Below, piece after piece: positions 26,601-45,523 of a DNA stretch of 64,000 bases. Source of the DNA: Echeneis naucrates (Eukaryota > Chordata > Actinopteri > Carangiformes > Echeneidae). The notes under the pieces were generated by a model that searched no databases, was not told the DNA's origin, and saw nothing but the letters and a program-made list of their open reading frames with translations. Each line of letters opens with the position of its first letter. Within the stretch, counting starts at the first letter, position 1. The position numbers and the translations under genes are program-made. The stretch covers positions 6,013,872 to 6,077,871 of the forward strand of contig NC_042531.1 in NCBI RefSeq assembly GCF_900963305.1, written 5' to 3'.

Positions 26601-27039
26601 AATGAGTTTGTTTAGTTTGGTTAAACCGATTTGGATCAAGGCTAAGAATCTGACAATGAAAATGTTCTTGCATGAATATTAACGTAATATGAGTGTGCAT
26701 GGCTCCATTAAAAAAAAAAACCAAAAAAAAAACCTTTCCTGTGCCAGTCAAGTCTTTCCTCAGGTCACTTGTCAGTCAGCAGCTGGATGATTGATAGCGT
26801 CTACATGGACTATTGTGCCTAAGCAAAGATCAGGGGGAGGGAATGTGAAAGCCCTGGAGTAAAGTCATGCTTACTCAAAGGCACCAGCTAGCTGATGTGA
26901 ACTTTAACCTGTGCATTATCTTGATCCCTGATGCGCATCCTGCGTCATACACTAGAGTTTACTCAGCTCTGTGAGGTGCACTTTGGAGTCCTTCCTCTTA
27001 ATCATTTTCCATGCTGCTTGTCCCTCCTTCCACTCTTCT
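23611..27039. other. Gene-free stretch between tspan7 and katnal1, with probable katnal1 3' UTR
   Basis: No coding region is supported. Downstream of the katnal1 stop (27040) candidate minus-strand AATAAA signals occur at about 25493 and 25428, which would give a 3' UTR of about 1.5 kb. This is inferred from the signals alone. The rest is AT-rich with A-rich tracts (25013-25030, 25261-25290, 26710-26730). Confidence 0.35.
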
Positions 27040-34403
<7,364 letters not shown>

Positions 34404-37178
34404 GTTGAATAATAGCTATAGAATGATGAAAAAGAAAATGGTTAGTTCTTAGAAATGGAAAAATTGTGTGTGCTTGATGTTGCTTAGAAGGTTTAATTAG
34501 TATAATTGTGTCAGCACTCCAGAATAAATGCATCACATGTATGAGTGTTCAAACAATATAAATCATAAAACCTAAATAATACTCATAATATAATGAGACC
34601 TCTCGAAGTCTCCCTTTAATTCAATCCCTTCACCTCCCTCATCTACAACTTCCCAATCATAAAACACGACCACAACACGAGTAATTTTAATCTAGATAGT
34701 AACACTTAGCCTCAATATCTAAGTGCACAAAACATACACACACATGCACAAACGGACCCACACCCTAATTGGGTGCATTCCTTAGTTGCATAGTATTCTG
34801 CTAATTCTACATATTTCAAGAAACAAAACTCAACACATATTCAATAAAAATCAGTATAGTGGCAAAATGGCAAGGAAGTAGAAGTGACTCATCCATTTGC
34901 ACACATCGGCATATATATATATTTTTTTTTTTTAAATTTTATTTTTACAACGTACTTTAACAGTGCGACCTAACGCCGAGACACAAGTGTTGGATTTGAC
35001 ATGAATCCATACAGCGAAAATGTGTTGCTTACATCGGTCCAAGTCCACGCTGCAAACTGCGGCGATCACAGATGAGCTCCGTGGGAGTCAGGTGCCGGTG
35101 GAACAGGACCGAAGCTACCGGCCAGCTACAGCGGCCGATTAGTAAAGCTACCTGATTTTAGCGAGCCTCATTTCAGCTCCCGGTTAAATCAACCCACGTT
35201 TCATTTGAGCTTCTTCTTCTTCTTCTTCTTCTTCTCGTCTCCACCCTGCTAACGTTAGCTTTTCTGTGCTAGCTCGCTGCTAGGCCACCGACATGAAACA
35301 AAACCAGCCGTTGTAGCGATAAATAACGTAAAGGCTCCTTAATCCTCCCAGCGTGTGTTCAAATACACAGCTACCCCACAAAAAAATAAAAAATAAATAA
35401 AAAAGAAAAGACCGGCCGCCCCACCAGGTCGTCTTCTTTACCCACACAGCTGCAGTGGAAAAACTGTGTATTATTTGTGTTGTTGTTGGTTGCTTTTTTG
35501 TTTTGTCAGTCGTCCGGCGTTGAGGAAAGTGTTACCATGGCCGCGAGGAGACGCCGCGTGAAGAATACAGACGGCTCGGTGCCGGCGGTGCGTTCACGGA
35601 CTTAACACGAGCTGGTAGACGGGAGCTTCCAATGGATGAGCGCTAATCGATCGAGATGGTCAGAGAAAACAAACAGCGGGCATCAGAATAGTGTGTCTCC
35701 TTATTTGTATTGATGGCAAGAAATGTGATTGGGTTTCGCTTTAAAACGGGGATTATTCCTGTGTTTCACGTGAACTGTCGAGGATGGGTACTTTTAACGA
35801 GAAAAAGTTGCCAGATTACACGGTTCCGTAAAGCGTATGCCTGCAGACTGAGGCTGTGTGGGTTTTGACCACTGGATGGTGATAAAGCATTAAAATGTAA
35901 ACCAAAATAATGAAAAATGATTTAAGTGGACAGAAAAACTGGAAATGTTACCTCAGTTGACATGTAAATCCGCATGTCGAAACTGACATATGCAATGATT
36001 TCTAAAAAAAAAAAATAAATAAATAAATGCGATAATGTGTATTGCTGCCGGTATTTTTGAAGGTAATCTGCCCAGTTCACTTAGTGTACAAATGAATCAC
36101 AGCGTCTGTGTCCTATACTTTTAGAAGCAATAACTTATTTTTTCATCGATCACAAAAACAATATAGCAATGGTGCCTCAAACTGCTGCCTCCAGTGTTGG
36201 AAAGTATGGCTCTCCGTTTATCACACCAAACAAAACGAAACACCTGACACCTCAAAAATTAAAATTGCAAAGATAATACTGCTTTTATTGATTTGCAGCT
36301 TTATGTCATCACAGATTTCCATACTGAATTATTGCACACATGCAACAAAAGAATAAGATGTGCCCCCCCCTTTTCATAAATATGGTATAACATGGAATTC
36401 AACAACTGCTAAGCTTGTTTTAACATGTGAACTCTGTGGATTTGCATTTTGCCCAATAAGACAGCTACATTTTGACATTACTGTTTTGGTTTGACAGAGT
36501 TCTCGACAGAACTGTGATGAGAAATGGGCTGACATAAAGCTTCATATTGATTAGTGGACATTCAATAACAACATCTAAACTTTGTAGTTATACATCTGTA
36601 AGAACGGAAACGTCACTTAAAACTTGAACAGAAAAAATGATTGCAGTTTTCTTCACAGTTTTTTATGTATATATTTTTGGTCCCTTCCTGAACTCCCAAA
36701 TCTAATATTCCCTTAATTCACTGTTAAATTCTATAGACGACTTAGTATTAAATAAGAGCTGCTCGTGCTTAGTTAGTGCTGCTAAATGGCTGATTGCATA
36801 TAATTTATCAATATACTAAAATGCACTCTGCAATGCTGTTGATTGATTCAAAGTGATTTTTAGTGCAGCTTGAATTACAAATACTTGTCATAACTCCATG
36901 TCCATTCATGCATTTCACTGAAATGTTGATCCAGCATTGTGCAAACTTGTATTTACACTATTTGTCACCACCTATGCCTGACAGTAGGCAGGGAAAGTGT
37001 AAGAATCTTAGGACGCTTATGTCCATCCTATCTTGTTATTAAAGTAGGCCTTTCTGAATTCAGTCTCAGTGTTGGGAGGCTCAGTTCAACACTGTTTTCA
37101 TCAGCACCATATTCTTTCTGAATGCTGCAGTGGCCTTAGCTCCCTCTCTCTCTGCATCCATAGTGGATGGAGGTGATT
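34404..37178. promoter_or_regulatory. katnal1 5' UTR, promoter CpG island and downstream flank of rab33b
   Basis: An acceptor-like CTATAG just upstream of the katnal1 ATG (about 34417) points to a noncoding first exon. A CpG-rich block at about 34.97-35.65 kb, with a TTC microsatellite (35214-35237), is the likely promoter and first exon. Above it lies AT-rich DNA that should include the rab33b 3' UTR, with a minus-strand AATAAA candidate at about 36294-36299. No other gene is seen. Confidence 0.5.
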
Positions 37179-39024
37179 TCAACATTGACAAGCTGCTGCT
37201 TCCTGTTCTCTCTGGTTCCACAAATGCCTGACACTGCTCTCACTCAGCTGCTTCAGTCTCAGAGGTTTGTGACTCTTCAGCTTATAAGCTATAGTCAGAA
37301 AGATAGCATCAATATGTTCCCTCTCAGAAGGGTCTTTGGCTGAAGTCTCAAACAATGGCAAGTTGTATCTGTCGGCAAGACATTGAGCAGCTGACGTGGG
37401 AACCTCTCGACGGTCCCTGAGATCACACTTGTTTCCCACCATGATCCGGGGCACCAGGGGCCCCACGCAGTGACGGCTGCACTCTTCAATCCACTCAGGG
37501 ATGCTCTCGAAGGAGGCCAGGCTTGTCATATCATAAACAAAGATGACGGCATGGACACTGCGGTAGTAGTGCTCCACCATGCTCTTCCTGAAGCGCTCCT
37601 GACCTGCAGTGTCCCAAATCTGCAACTGATATATCAGAAACAAACACTGATATAATGTTCTAATGATAACAATGAAATCAATAATGATAATAGCTGGCTT
37701 TTCTATATTTTTTATGAAAACCAAAGTTAAAACAAATTATTCCAATTTTAAATCAATCTCTCTCAATACCTTCTGCATTCCTGTGCTTGTTTTGTTTCTT
37801 GTTTTGTCATGCCAAGTAAATTACAGGTTATCACGCATCACAAACTAGCTCAGTGTGGATGAAAAAAATGATGGAGGGAAAAAAAGCTTAGGTTCAAACT
37901 AATACTTTATTTTTTTTTAACTCTCCTGTTGTGCTAGAAGCAAAGAGACAGCCTTTTCTCACAGAAGTTGCAGTGTCTCAGGAAGAAAAGCACGTGTATA
38001 AATACTTAAATGAAGAATGGCTGCTTTGGCTTTAACTACTTTGGTTTTAAGATCCTGGTGTTAAAGTTTGCTCAAACAGACACAGCCACCAATGACGGGA
38101 TCAATCCCACCCATGCTTTGTGACAAGTCTGCTTTGGAAAAAGGCAAAGCTGGTTTAAAAAAACCTCTTTAACAGAGAGGATCTTGGTATTACTGATACT
38201 ATTAAATAACTACTTTACATTCAGTTGAGATATTTTGAAGGGTCCTGGGTGTTTTCCAGGAATGGGAAGCCCTGCCCCTGCTCCAAGTCCACCATGTGAG
38301 AGGTCCTGGGCCACAACTTAGGAATAAGCCGTGGCTGATGCAACAACACAGGGCACTTTCCAGACCTTCATGATTCACGACCATCGCGTTTTGGAAGAAC
38401 TTGATTTGACTCAGATTCAGAGGTTTAATTTTGGTATCGTAAACAGCCCACAGAAATGAACATTTCCTCCACTTTACTCGTGTGATGATACAACTATCAG
38501 GTGTTTTGTTTTGTTTTTTCACAAGGGGAGATGATAGAATATGTAACAGACTAGTAAACCCCAGACCAGCAGTAACCATCTTTGAGATGAATGCATTGAA
38601 ATGGTGCCACCTTCAGTGTTTTGAATGTGTAAAAGCTGTGGCTCTCCTCTGTGTCCACCTCTGAACCTCAGCTCAGATGAATGGTTGTGTTTATCCAGCA
38701 GACACACTGCCTGTCTGTGATTTCAGACCTGTAGGTGCGTGTTTGTGTGTTTGCAGCTCACCTCACCTTGATACTCTCCCCGTCAAGATCCAGCGTCCTC
38801 TCTCTGAAATCCACCCCGATCGTCGCCTCCGGGTTTTTCAGGAAAGTGCCCCCGCAGAACCTGTAAGTCAGACATGTCTTCCCCACGTTTGAATCTCCTA
38901 TTACTATTATCTTAAAAATGCGAGCTTGTGCCGTCTCATAATCGTGGTGTGAAGAGAGCTCCAGGGAGTCATTTCGACTAAAAACTGTGTCAAATTCCAC
39001 CCCAGGTTTGTTTTCTATTGCCAT
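37179..39024 (-). CDS. rab33b: Rab GTPase of the Rab33 family, Rab33B-like, 2 exons
   Basis: Exons are 38767-39024 (86 aa, phase 0 end) and 37179-37625 (148 aa), joining to 234 aa. The nucleotide motifs are complete: P-loop GDSNVGKT (about residues 43-50), switch I ending [21 protein letters not shown] and TSAK. The tail ends CQC, a CXC double-prenylation signal. YRFCGGTF, the SIPEWIEEC stretch and YKLKSHKPL resemble RAB33B more than RAB33A. The two-exon layout is that of the family. Family role: a Golgi-associated GTPase in retrograde Golgi traffic, and Rab33B binds ATG16L1 in autophagy. The N-terminal 33 residues and the tail after KSHKPL differ from what I remember of mammalian RAB33B, so a fish-specific rab33b paralogue is possible. 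Confidence 0.9.
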
Positions 39025-39110
39025 CGCTCGTCATCTCGCAGTCTGGAAGTGGAAACCGCCGAATTATCGCGAGATTAAGACACCAGCAGTCTGAAAAGGC
39101 ATTTGTGCTC
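39025..39110 (-). promoter_or_regulatory. rab33b promoter with TCTCGCGATA element
   Basis: On the minus strand, TCTCGCGATA (39074-39065) lies about 41-50 bases upstream of the ATG. It matches nine of ten bases of TCTCGCGAGA, a palindromic core element of TATA-less vertebrate promoters. No TATA box is visible. Confidence 0.5.
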
Positions 39111-42100
39111 GAAAAGGACACTTCAAGCAGAAGTATTCTTTTTGGATCCTTTTTATTTTCTTGAATAATTTTTTCAACAATATAACATACATTTAAGACA
39201 AATGCTGTTCTCGTTATTCTTATTATTATTATTATTATTATTAACGGGCATTTTTATTTATCTACAATGTGTATTTTTCATTACGATAATTCCTATCAAT
39301 GAACTATTATATAGTATTCATTATGGACTTTTTGGAAAAATATTCAAATCTTTTAGTAACAATAACTTACATCACTACTTTGTGGGACTGATTTCAATGG
39401 AAATCCAAAGTATAAAGAATGGTAAACCTAAAAGTATGGTATAATAAATGTTATTTAAGTATATCTATACATTCAGTGTTATTTGATAGGGACAGATGCA
39501 ATAGCTATTAGATAAATGTATGGCAATTCCCCATAACTATAATGTGTTTAGGTACCATAAATAACACTGCTTATGTATGTCGATTGGGCTATTTTATTGT
39601 AATTTATATCTTTTTTTTTTTTTTTTTAATTCTTGATTTGCATTAATGTTTACATCACATAATGTTGCAGCTGGCAAACACAAAAATAATGCCAAAAAGG
39701 CTGCTTGGTAGCTTTTGAATTTCCTCATGGGAATAAAATCTTGAAGCGACAATCAGACAGATGGTCCGCACACTGTCAGTAGCTGCCAGCAATTTTAATT
39801 AGACAATGTCTCAGTCGACCACAGATCTAGATCAGACTTTTTCAAACCATCATCAAAAAGCAGAATGTCCAACATGGTACGCTTTCCTTCGTGATTCACA
39901 TGAGAGGCATTACTGACAATCAAACTACTTTCTGGCTGAACCAATTAGAGCAGAGTGGAACGATGGAAAGACACAATCTCCAACAGCCCAGTATATTGAC
40001 CTCATACACATTTGTAAAATAGTAACACAGGCGATATCCAAAAATACGTTTTAACATCAATGCAAATAAACATAATATACAAAAATAAACAAACATAACC
40101 CAAACAACATTGACTTGCATTGACTCAAATAGTATGATGAGTTATCCATGTTAATAATGAGGCCCCTAATTCAAATGTTGACAATTACGGCAGATCTTTA
40201 TGGACAACTACATCATCCATTCTTACCACATCTGAATAAAGATCTGAAACCTTTTAGGGATTTGTTTGTCAGCATCAGACAGTTTATTTGACACATATAC
40301 TGAAACATCTTTACAATCCAGGCCAAATGTTACCAGAACCAATCAACCCTTCCAGCACACAGGTGGACATTCAAAAATATAGCAATTCAACGATCTATCA
40401 GAGGAACACAGTGGAAAGAAGTACGCTCATTTCCCAGCTTGTTAGGTACACCTAGCTCGAGCTAAAAGCAATGCGGTCCCATACAACTGCCCTGCAATAA
40501 ACCCTTCCTTCATGAAGTTTATTAATTTTCAATATTTATTGAAATCCCTTTATAGAGAAACTTAATTGACAATTTGGAGGATGTAGTTTGTGGTAATGCA
40601 TTATTCAGGGAGGCATTTCTAATATTTTGTCCACAACATTAATATCAATGACACAAATGAAATCTCATCCCTGATGTTGTTCAACACAGATTATAACCGG
40701 TAATTGAGTGTTCAGGGTGGTTGGTGTGGCCAGTGGCTTTGGAGCAGATGCATGCATGCATTTCCTTCAACTAGAACAATTCAGAACCAAGAGGAATTCT
40801 CAAAACACTGTGAACATTTAAATTTTGAAACATACAGTAAATGTCACTTAAAAAATGAACAAGTAAAAAAAACACATACAGACACACAGAGAATTATTTC
40901 CAATTAATGTAATTCAATTTATGATTTGTTGCCAAGGCTACCTAATTTCACTACATCTCAAAACAATCATGGCATACAGGCTTTGCTTGAGCCTAGACCT
41001 GAGTGAGTGTACAGTACATTGGCTTCTACATTTCATACAGTAGTTTTCACAACTCTGGCTGTGTGCGACATCTTTATGTGCATCAATGACATAAAAAAAG
41101 GTGAATTTTAAAGGCCTGCAAATGACCAGCTGTGTCATCAACATGAGGCACTTGAGCTGCCTGATGTCCCAAAAAAAATCATAATCATGATCTTACAAGG
41201 ATCATGAAAATGAGCTGATCATGTATTCCAGCAAATAACATGCTAACTGCAAACATCTTCTGTATTAAAGTATTAAAGAGCCCCCTCATCTATTTAACAT
41301 AAACACATTCATTTACTAATCACGGGGAGTACCACTGAGCACATGAAAACAGTTTCACATATTATGTCTTTCGGAGTCGAGGCCAACAAAAAACAAACAA
41401 ACAAAAACCCCTACTGTATCTCAGCTTGGGTTTGGAATGTACAAATCTTTATCAGAAGCCTGCTTTACAAACTATGAATGTATGAATTGCATTATGGCAG
41501 TGGTCCTGGTCGTTTCATTTTTTCATGCAGTTTTCACAAAAAAGCAAAAAAAAAAAAAAAAAACAAACCCAAAACCCTCCCACTTTATTTAATTTATTAA
41601 ATTTATTCAAGAGCTTTATTCAAGAGCAGGTTGCATGTTATACTGTGGATTTGATAGATGAGCATCACCAGTTGTTCTTTTTCCAAAGTATCAAACTCTC
41701 ACAATCTGTTTCTCTGAACTTAACCACTGTATTATGTAAAGAGCAGGCTTTGTGGTGTTAAAAGCATGACCACAGGGACTAAAAACCATGTTCTGTTGCT
41801 TCGACTGTGACCCTTCTTTTTTAATCAGTCCCTTGTATGTTGTTCTCAATTGATAGAGCTGTAATACTGCACCTCAGGCGTACACTTCATTCAGTCACCC
41901 TTATTAATGTGGTCAGAAGAAGAATAAAGACAAATCTGCAAGACTCTACCAGGCATCGTTATGTCCTCCCTGCTGGCAGGACATAGTACAAATTGAAGCA
42001 CAAAGCCACTGACTTGCAGTTTGTGTTCTGACTGTGATGAAACCAATTATGCTTAATTTCCTCCCTCTTCCTGTGAAAAATCATTATCATCTTGTAAGAA

Positions 42101-42268
42101 AATATAAATAAAGAATGTGAAAAATGTTCCACTTCTAAATGGCTTGTTGGCTAATTTTAATACTGAATTAAATCTGGGTCTGTGACTTCTCCTGCCTGAC
42201 AGAACCCTGTAAAAATCAATTAAATTATAAATAGGTTAAACCTTATTTTGACACAGCTACATATTTCA
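39111..42268. other. Gene-free stretch and probable kbtbd7 3' UTR
   Basis: No coding region is supported. A TTA microsatellite lies at about 39219-39243. A decayed repeat lies at 40.43-40.64 kb (listed separately). Minus-strand AATAAA candidates at about 41586 and 41600 suggest a kbtbd7 3' UTR of about 0.7 kb. The rest is AT-rich with no recognised gene. Confidence 0.4.
40438..40640 (+). mobile_element. Old interspersed repeat with TTAGGTACACCT end
   Basis: CTTGTTAGGTACACCTAGCT at the left, then CTGCCCTGCAATAAACCCTT, CTTCATGAAGTTTAT, GGAGGATGTAGTTTGTGGTA and ATTTCTAATATTTTGTCCAC at the right, reproduce in order a repeat seen very often in fish genomic DNA. I recall it as a non-autonomous element but cannot assign a family. 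No protein is encoded. Confidence 0.55.
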
Positions 42269-44149
42269 CTACCAGTTCTCATCTGAGAAAGAACTAGAGC
42301 TCCCAGAGTCAGAGTCCGCATCTGTCAGCCCATCGAAGTCCCAGTCAGCACTGGAGCCGCTGTCGTCGTCCTCCTCTGCAGAGAAGCTGTGAGCGGAGCC
42401 CAGGCACGTTGGGTACACGCGTGTTGAAACGCACACAGGCCCCAGGGTGGACACATACACTGCCATGACGTTCTTCCAGGTGTCCCTGGCCGGGTCGTAC
42501 TCATGGATCAGGACCCTGTTTTTGTTGTGCTGCAGCAAAGTCTGAGTGAGGAGCAGCAGCTTGTTGTTGTGCTGGATTACCTGATAGTTAAGAGCCCGGC
42601 TGTCAATAGGAATGTCACCCAACCTTTTCCATTCCCCCCTGTTGGGGCTGTAAGCTTTCACCACAGGGATATCACACACACAAATGATCTGGTCCTGAAA
42701 TACGCAGGCCTTATGAAGCTTGTCTCTCCTTAGTGACCCACAGTGGCGCCACCGGTTCCTTTTGGGATCATAGCAAAGCATCCTCCTCTTGTTTACCACA
42801 TATAGGTGGTCATTTAATGCCACCACCTGCATTTTTCCCAAAGAATGAGGCAGAGGAGCCACAAACGTCCACTGGTTCCTCTGGACACTGTAGCACTCAA
42901 CCTCCTTCAGTCTGGTGTCTGTCACAGGGTTTCTTCCTCCCAAAAGGTACACGTGGCCGTTGAGGTAGCCCATCCCAGAGTGGATCCTCCCCAGTGGCCT
43001 CTCTGCCAACTCCTGCCAGCTGTTGAGCACAGGATTATACAGCCAGAAGTGCTTGGAGAGATGGGAGGCTAGGTACAGGTTGTTTTCAGGTGTGGCACAG
43101 GCGATTAAGGACTCCATGGTGGATCGTTTGTAGTCCTGACTGCTGAGGTCTTCTAAAGGAGGGGCCATGAAGTACAGGTCCTCTGAGTACGGGTCACAGC
43201 ACATTATGTTGTCGTTGGGAAGGCCGAAGAAGAGGATCATCTCTTTTGCGTTCACGCCTATTCTGTGTTTTGGTACATCCTGCGTTGTGGGCATCCCACA
43301 GCCATCCTCTGCAGACCCGTTGAAAAAAGTTGCAAGGTATTTCTCCATGAAAGGTCTTGCCATGAGGCTCTCCAGGTAACACTTGTCCTTCTCAGTAAAC
43401 AAGTTCCAGCGTACGCACTTCAGTGCTTGTAATGCATCCTCCTTTTTCTCCGTTGCATTCGCCTCGATCCACTGCAGGGCAGCTGAGCACACCTTCCTCT
43501 CACAGTCCACATCCAAAGTGTCCAGAGACAGCAGCTCCTTCAGCTGCGTCAAATCCAGCTCACAGAGCTCCCCTCCGCTGGACACCTGGCTGAAGTTTCT
43601 GGCTATGAAGGCTTGTGCGTTCTCCTTCAGCTCAGGATTGTCGTAGGTGTCTGCAAATTTCAGGATGCCCACGCAGTTGGAGAGATCCAGCCTCCTGGTC
43701 ATGAAGCTGGAGCAAGCCTTCCTGATGTACTCCAGCTGAAGCATGTTGGCCGCCCCGTACAGCCGCTGCACGTTTCCCTCCGTGATGGTCACCCTGCCGG
43801 TGTAGCAGTAGTCGATGATGACCGACATGGACTCGGCGTCCACCCCGCGGATGACCACCCTCTCCTGGACGCTCTCGTTCAGCCCCCCGGTGAACATGCT
43901 CTTGAAATAAGGGCTGGCGGCGGCGAGGACGTTGCGGCTGCAGAGGAAAAGTTGGTCGATGCTCCCCCCGGTGGTCTCGGTGCCGCGTCCCGGCGACTCC
44001 CCTTCGCACTCCACCCCGATGGTCACGTCCCCGAGCAGCCGGCAGTCGTACAGCGACTTCAGCTCGGTCATCAGACCCCGAGCGTGGTTCACGTCCTCCA
44101 GCACCTCCGGACCGCTGAAGCAACTCAGGGCCGAAGCCATCGCTGTCAA
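42269..44149 (-). CDS. kbtbd7: Kelch repeat and BTB domain protein 7 (KBTBD6/7 type), intronless
   Basis: This is an uninterrupted frame of 626 aa. A BTB domain (about residues 25-150) has LLGDVTIGVECEGE, FLCSRNVLAAASPYFKSMFT and IIDYCYTGRVTITEGNVQRL. A BACK domain follows (about 155-265, with NCVGILKFADTYDN and LKCVRWNLFTEKDK). Kelch-type blades occupy about 290-570 (GYLNGHVYLLGGRNPV, VECYSVQRNQWTFVAPLPHS, YEYDP-like). The acidic/serine tail ends SGSSSSFSDENW. The tail and kelch region match mammalian KBTBD7 closely. Family role: substrate receptor of a CUL3 RING ubiquitin ligase; KBTBD6/7 with GABARAP target TIAM1. The mammalian tail continues WVRV, the ATG8-binding motif, whereas this frame stops at the W. 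A single intronless gene is normal for the family. The upstream 5' half is CpG-rich. Confidence 0.93.
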   Translation of the reverse strand: MTAMASALSCFSGPEVLEDVNHARGLMTELKSLYDCRLLGDVTIGVECEGESPGRGTETTGGSIDQLFLCSRNVLAAASPYFKSMFTGGLNESVQERVVIRGVDAESMSVIIDYCYTGRVTITEGNVQRLYGAANMLQLEYIRKACSSFMTRRLDLSNCVGILKFADTYDNPELKENAQAFIARNFSQVSSGGELCELDLTQLKELLSLDTLDVDCERKVCSAALQWIEANATEKKEDALQALKCVRWNLFTEKDKCYLESLMARPFMEKYLATFFNGSAEDGCGMPTTQDVPKHRIGVNAKEMILFFGLPNDNIMCCDPYSEDLYFMAPPLEDLSSQDYKRSTMESLIACATPENNLYLASHLSKHFWLYNPVLNSWQELAERPLGRIHSGMGYLNGHVYLLGGRNPVTDTRLKEVECYSVQRNQWTFVAPLPHSLGKMQVVALNDHLYVVNKRRMLCYDPKRNRWRHCGSLRRDKLHKACVFQDQIICVCDIPVVKAYSPNRGEWKRLGDIPIDSRALNYQVIQHNNKLLLLTQTLLQHNKNRVLIHEYDPARDTWKNVMAVYVSTLGPVCVSTRVYPTCLGSAHSFSAEEDDDSGSSADWDFDGLTDADSDSGSSSSFSDENW

Positions 44150-45523
44150 TCTCGGGTGAGCAATTAGCTATTTCACGACAACGACGGCCGTAGATATCAT
44201 ACTCTGAGTCTGCAGGGCTCCGCTGGGAAAATCAAACATATGCTGAAGGAGGGGGGGGCATTACCAACGACCCAACAGCTGAGCGGTCCCCTGTGTGTCA
44301 GAAAGCCGACACTTCTCGGTCATAATGCCGCCGTTAGATCCGAGATAGTCCACAAACGATCCCCCGTGACTGGCCGACACAAACGTGCTAATTTTCAATA
44401 ATTTGTTTTCTTGCTGTTCTCGTTTTAATTGTCGGACTCCCCCTAAAATAAAACGGCGGTGTTAACGGAGCCAAGGTTGGAACCAAACATCCGGAAGGTA
44501 CTGCAACATTAAAACGACATTTTGTGTTTGAATGTCGCGTGACTTTCTCTCTGTTTCATTTTATTTTTTGAATAATGCATCCTTATAATGTTTTTACTTC
44601 AGTTTGCACACTCAACACCATCTACAAGTCGAAATAGTCGTTTTAATCTAAAATAAAGAAAGAGTAGTGTCTTATTTTGAAGGCCAGCTTTCCTGGCTTC
44701 CCCTCTGGTCATTGTTTGCTCATACAACCTTGCTAGGCGATTGCATGTCTCTGATTGGTCTGTATAAGTAGGTCAAATCAAGTTTGGTTGTTAATGAATC
44801 GGTGCAGCGATCATGCTACTATTAAAATGTTTTAATTGAAGTAAAAAAAAGAAAATCGAAATTTTATTTCCCAAATTTTATTTTAGAAAGCACGGCGTGT
44901 AATTAAAAAGAATAAGCGCGATTAAAATCGTGCTGCCATGAAAATTTAATTATTTTATTGAAAATATAAACTTTATTTAACAAATTTTAATTTTTGAAAG
45001 CACACAATGTATTTAATTTTGTTTTAGCTCCTGTCAAGAATAAGAGAAGGGTAAAATTTAATCTGCTACTAATAAAATGCAATCATCAGATAAAAAACAT
45101 ACATACATACTGTATACATTTCATTTTCAATATTTACATCTTTGAAGGATGTGTTTTATTAAAATTTATTTCCTTTTACATTTTCTCACGCCAAGAATAA
45201 GAATAGGTTTGCAAATGGACTTCTCATTTCTGTCATTTATCTTGAAAAATATATTTTCCTTACAGCTGTGGGAATTTACTGCTCGTCTTTTCTGTTCCAC
45301 AACACTAATAATAACATTGTGAAAAATACGGCTTTGCACATGTTTTGAGTCCAGGAAATTAGCTTTTCATGTTTGTTCAATTTCACACAAGACAAAAAGT
45401 GAAATGACAATAAAAAGGTCCCACATTATTCATTACAGATTACATTCACTGTGCAGTTAGTTTACTACATGCTATTAAAATCAAAATTAGGGATGCAGAC
45501 ATCTCTTGTATTTTCACTGAGCC
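44150..45523. promoter_or_regulatory. kbtbd7 promoter and spacer to the death-domain gene
   Basis: The CpG-rich DNA continues to about 44.5 kb and probably includes the kbtbd7 promoter. From 44.55 to 45.52 kb the DNA is AT-rich, with no coding region. The low end of the death-domain transcript must lie in the part nearest 45.5 kb; ATAAAAAGG-like and TTTTATT-like signals are too common there to fix a poly-A site. Confidence 0.4.

Noticed and set aside
37295-37489. Second minus-strand frame inside rab33b exon 2
   Set aside because: It is an out-of-frame shadow of the GTPase exon.
43613-44167. 184-codon plus-strand open frame
   Set aside because: It is exactly antisense to the BTB-coding half of kbtbd7 and its composition is the complement of that GC-rich coding sequence; no family pattern is seen.
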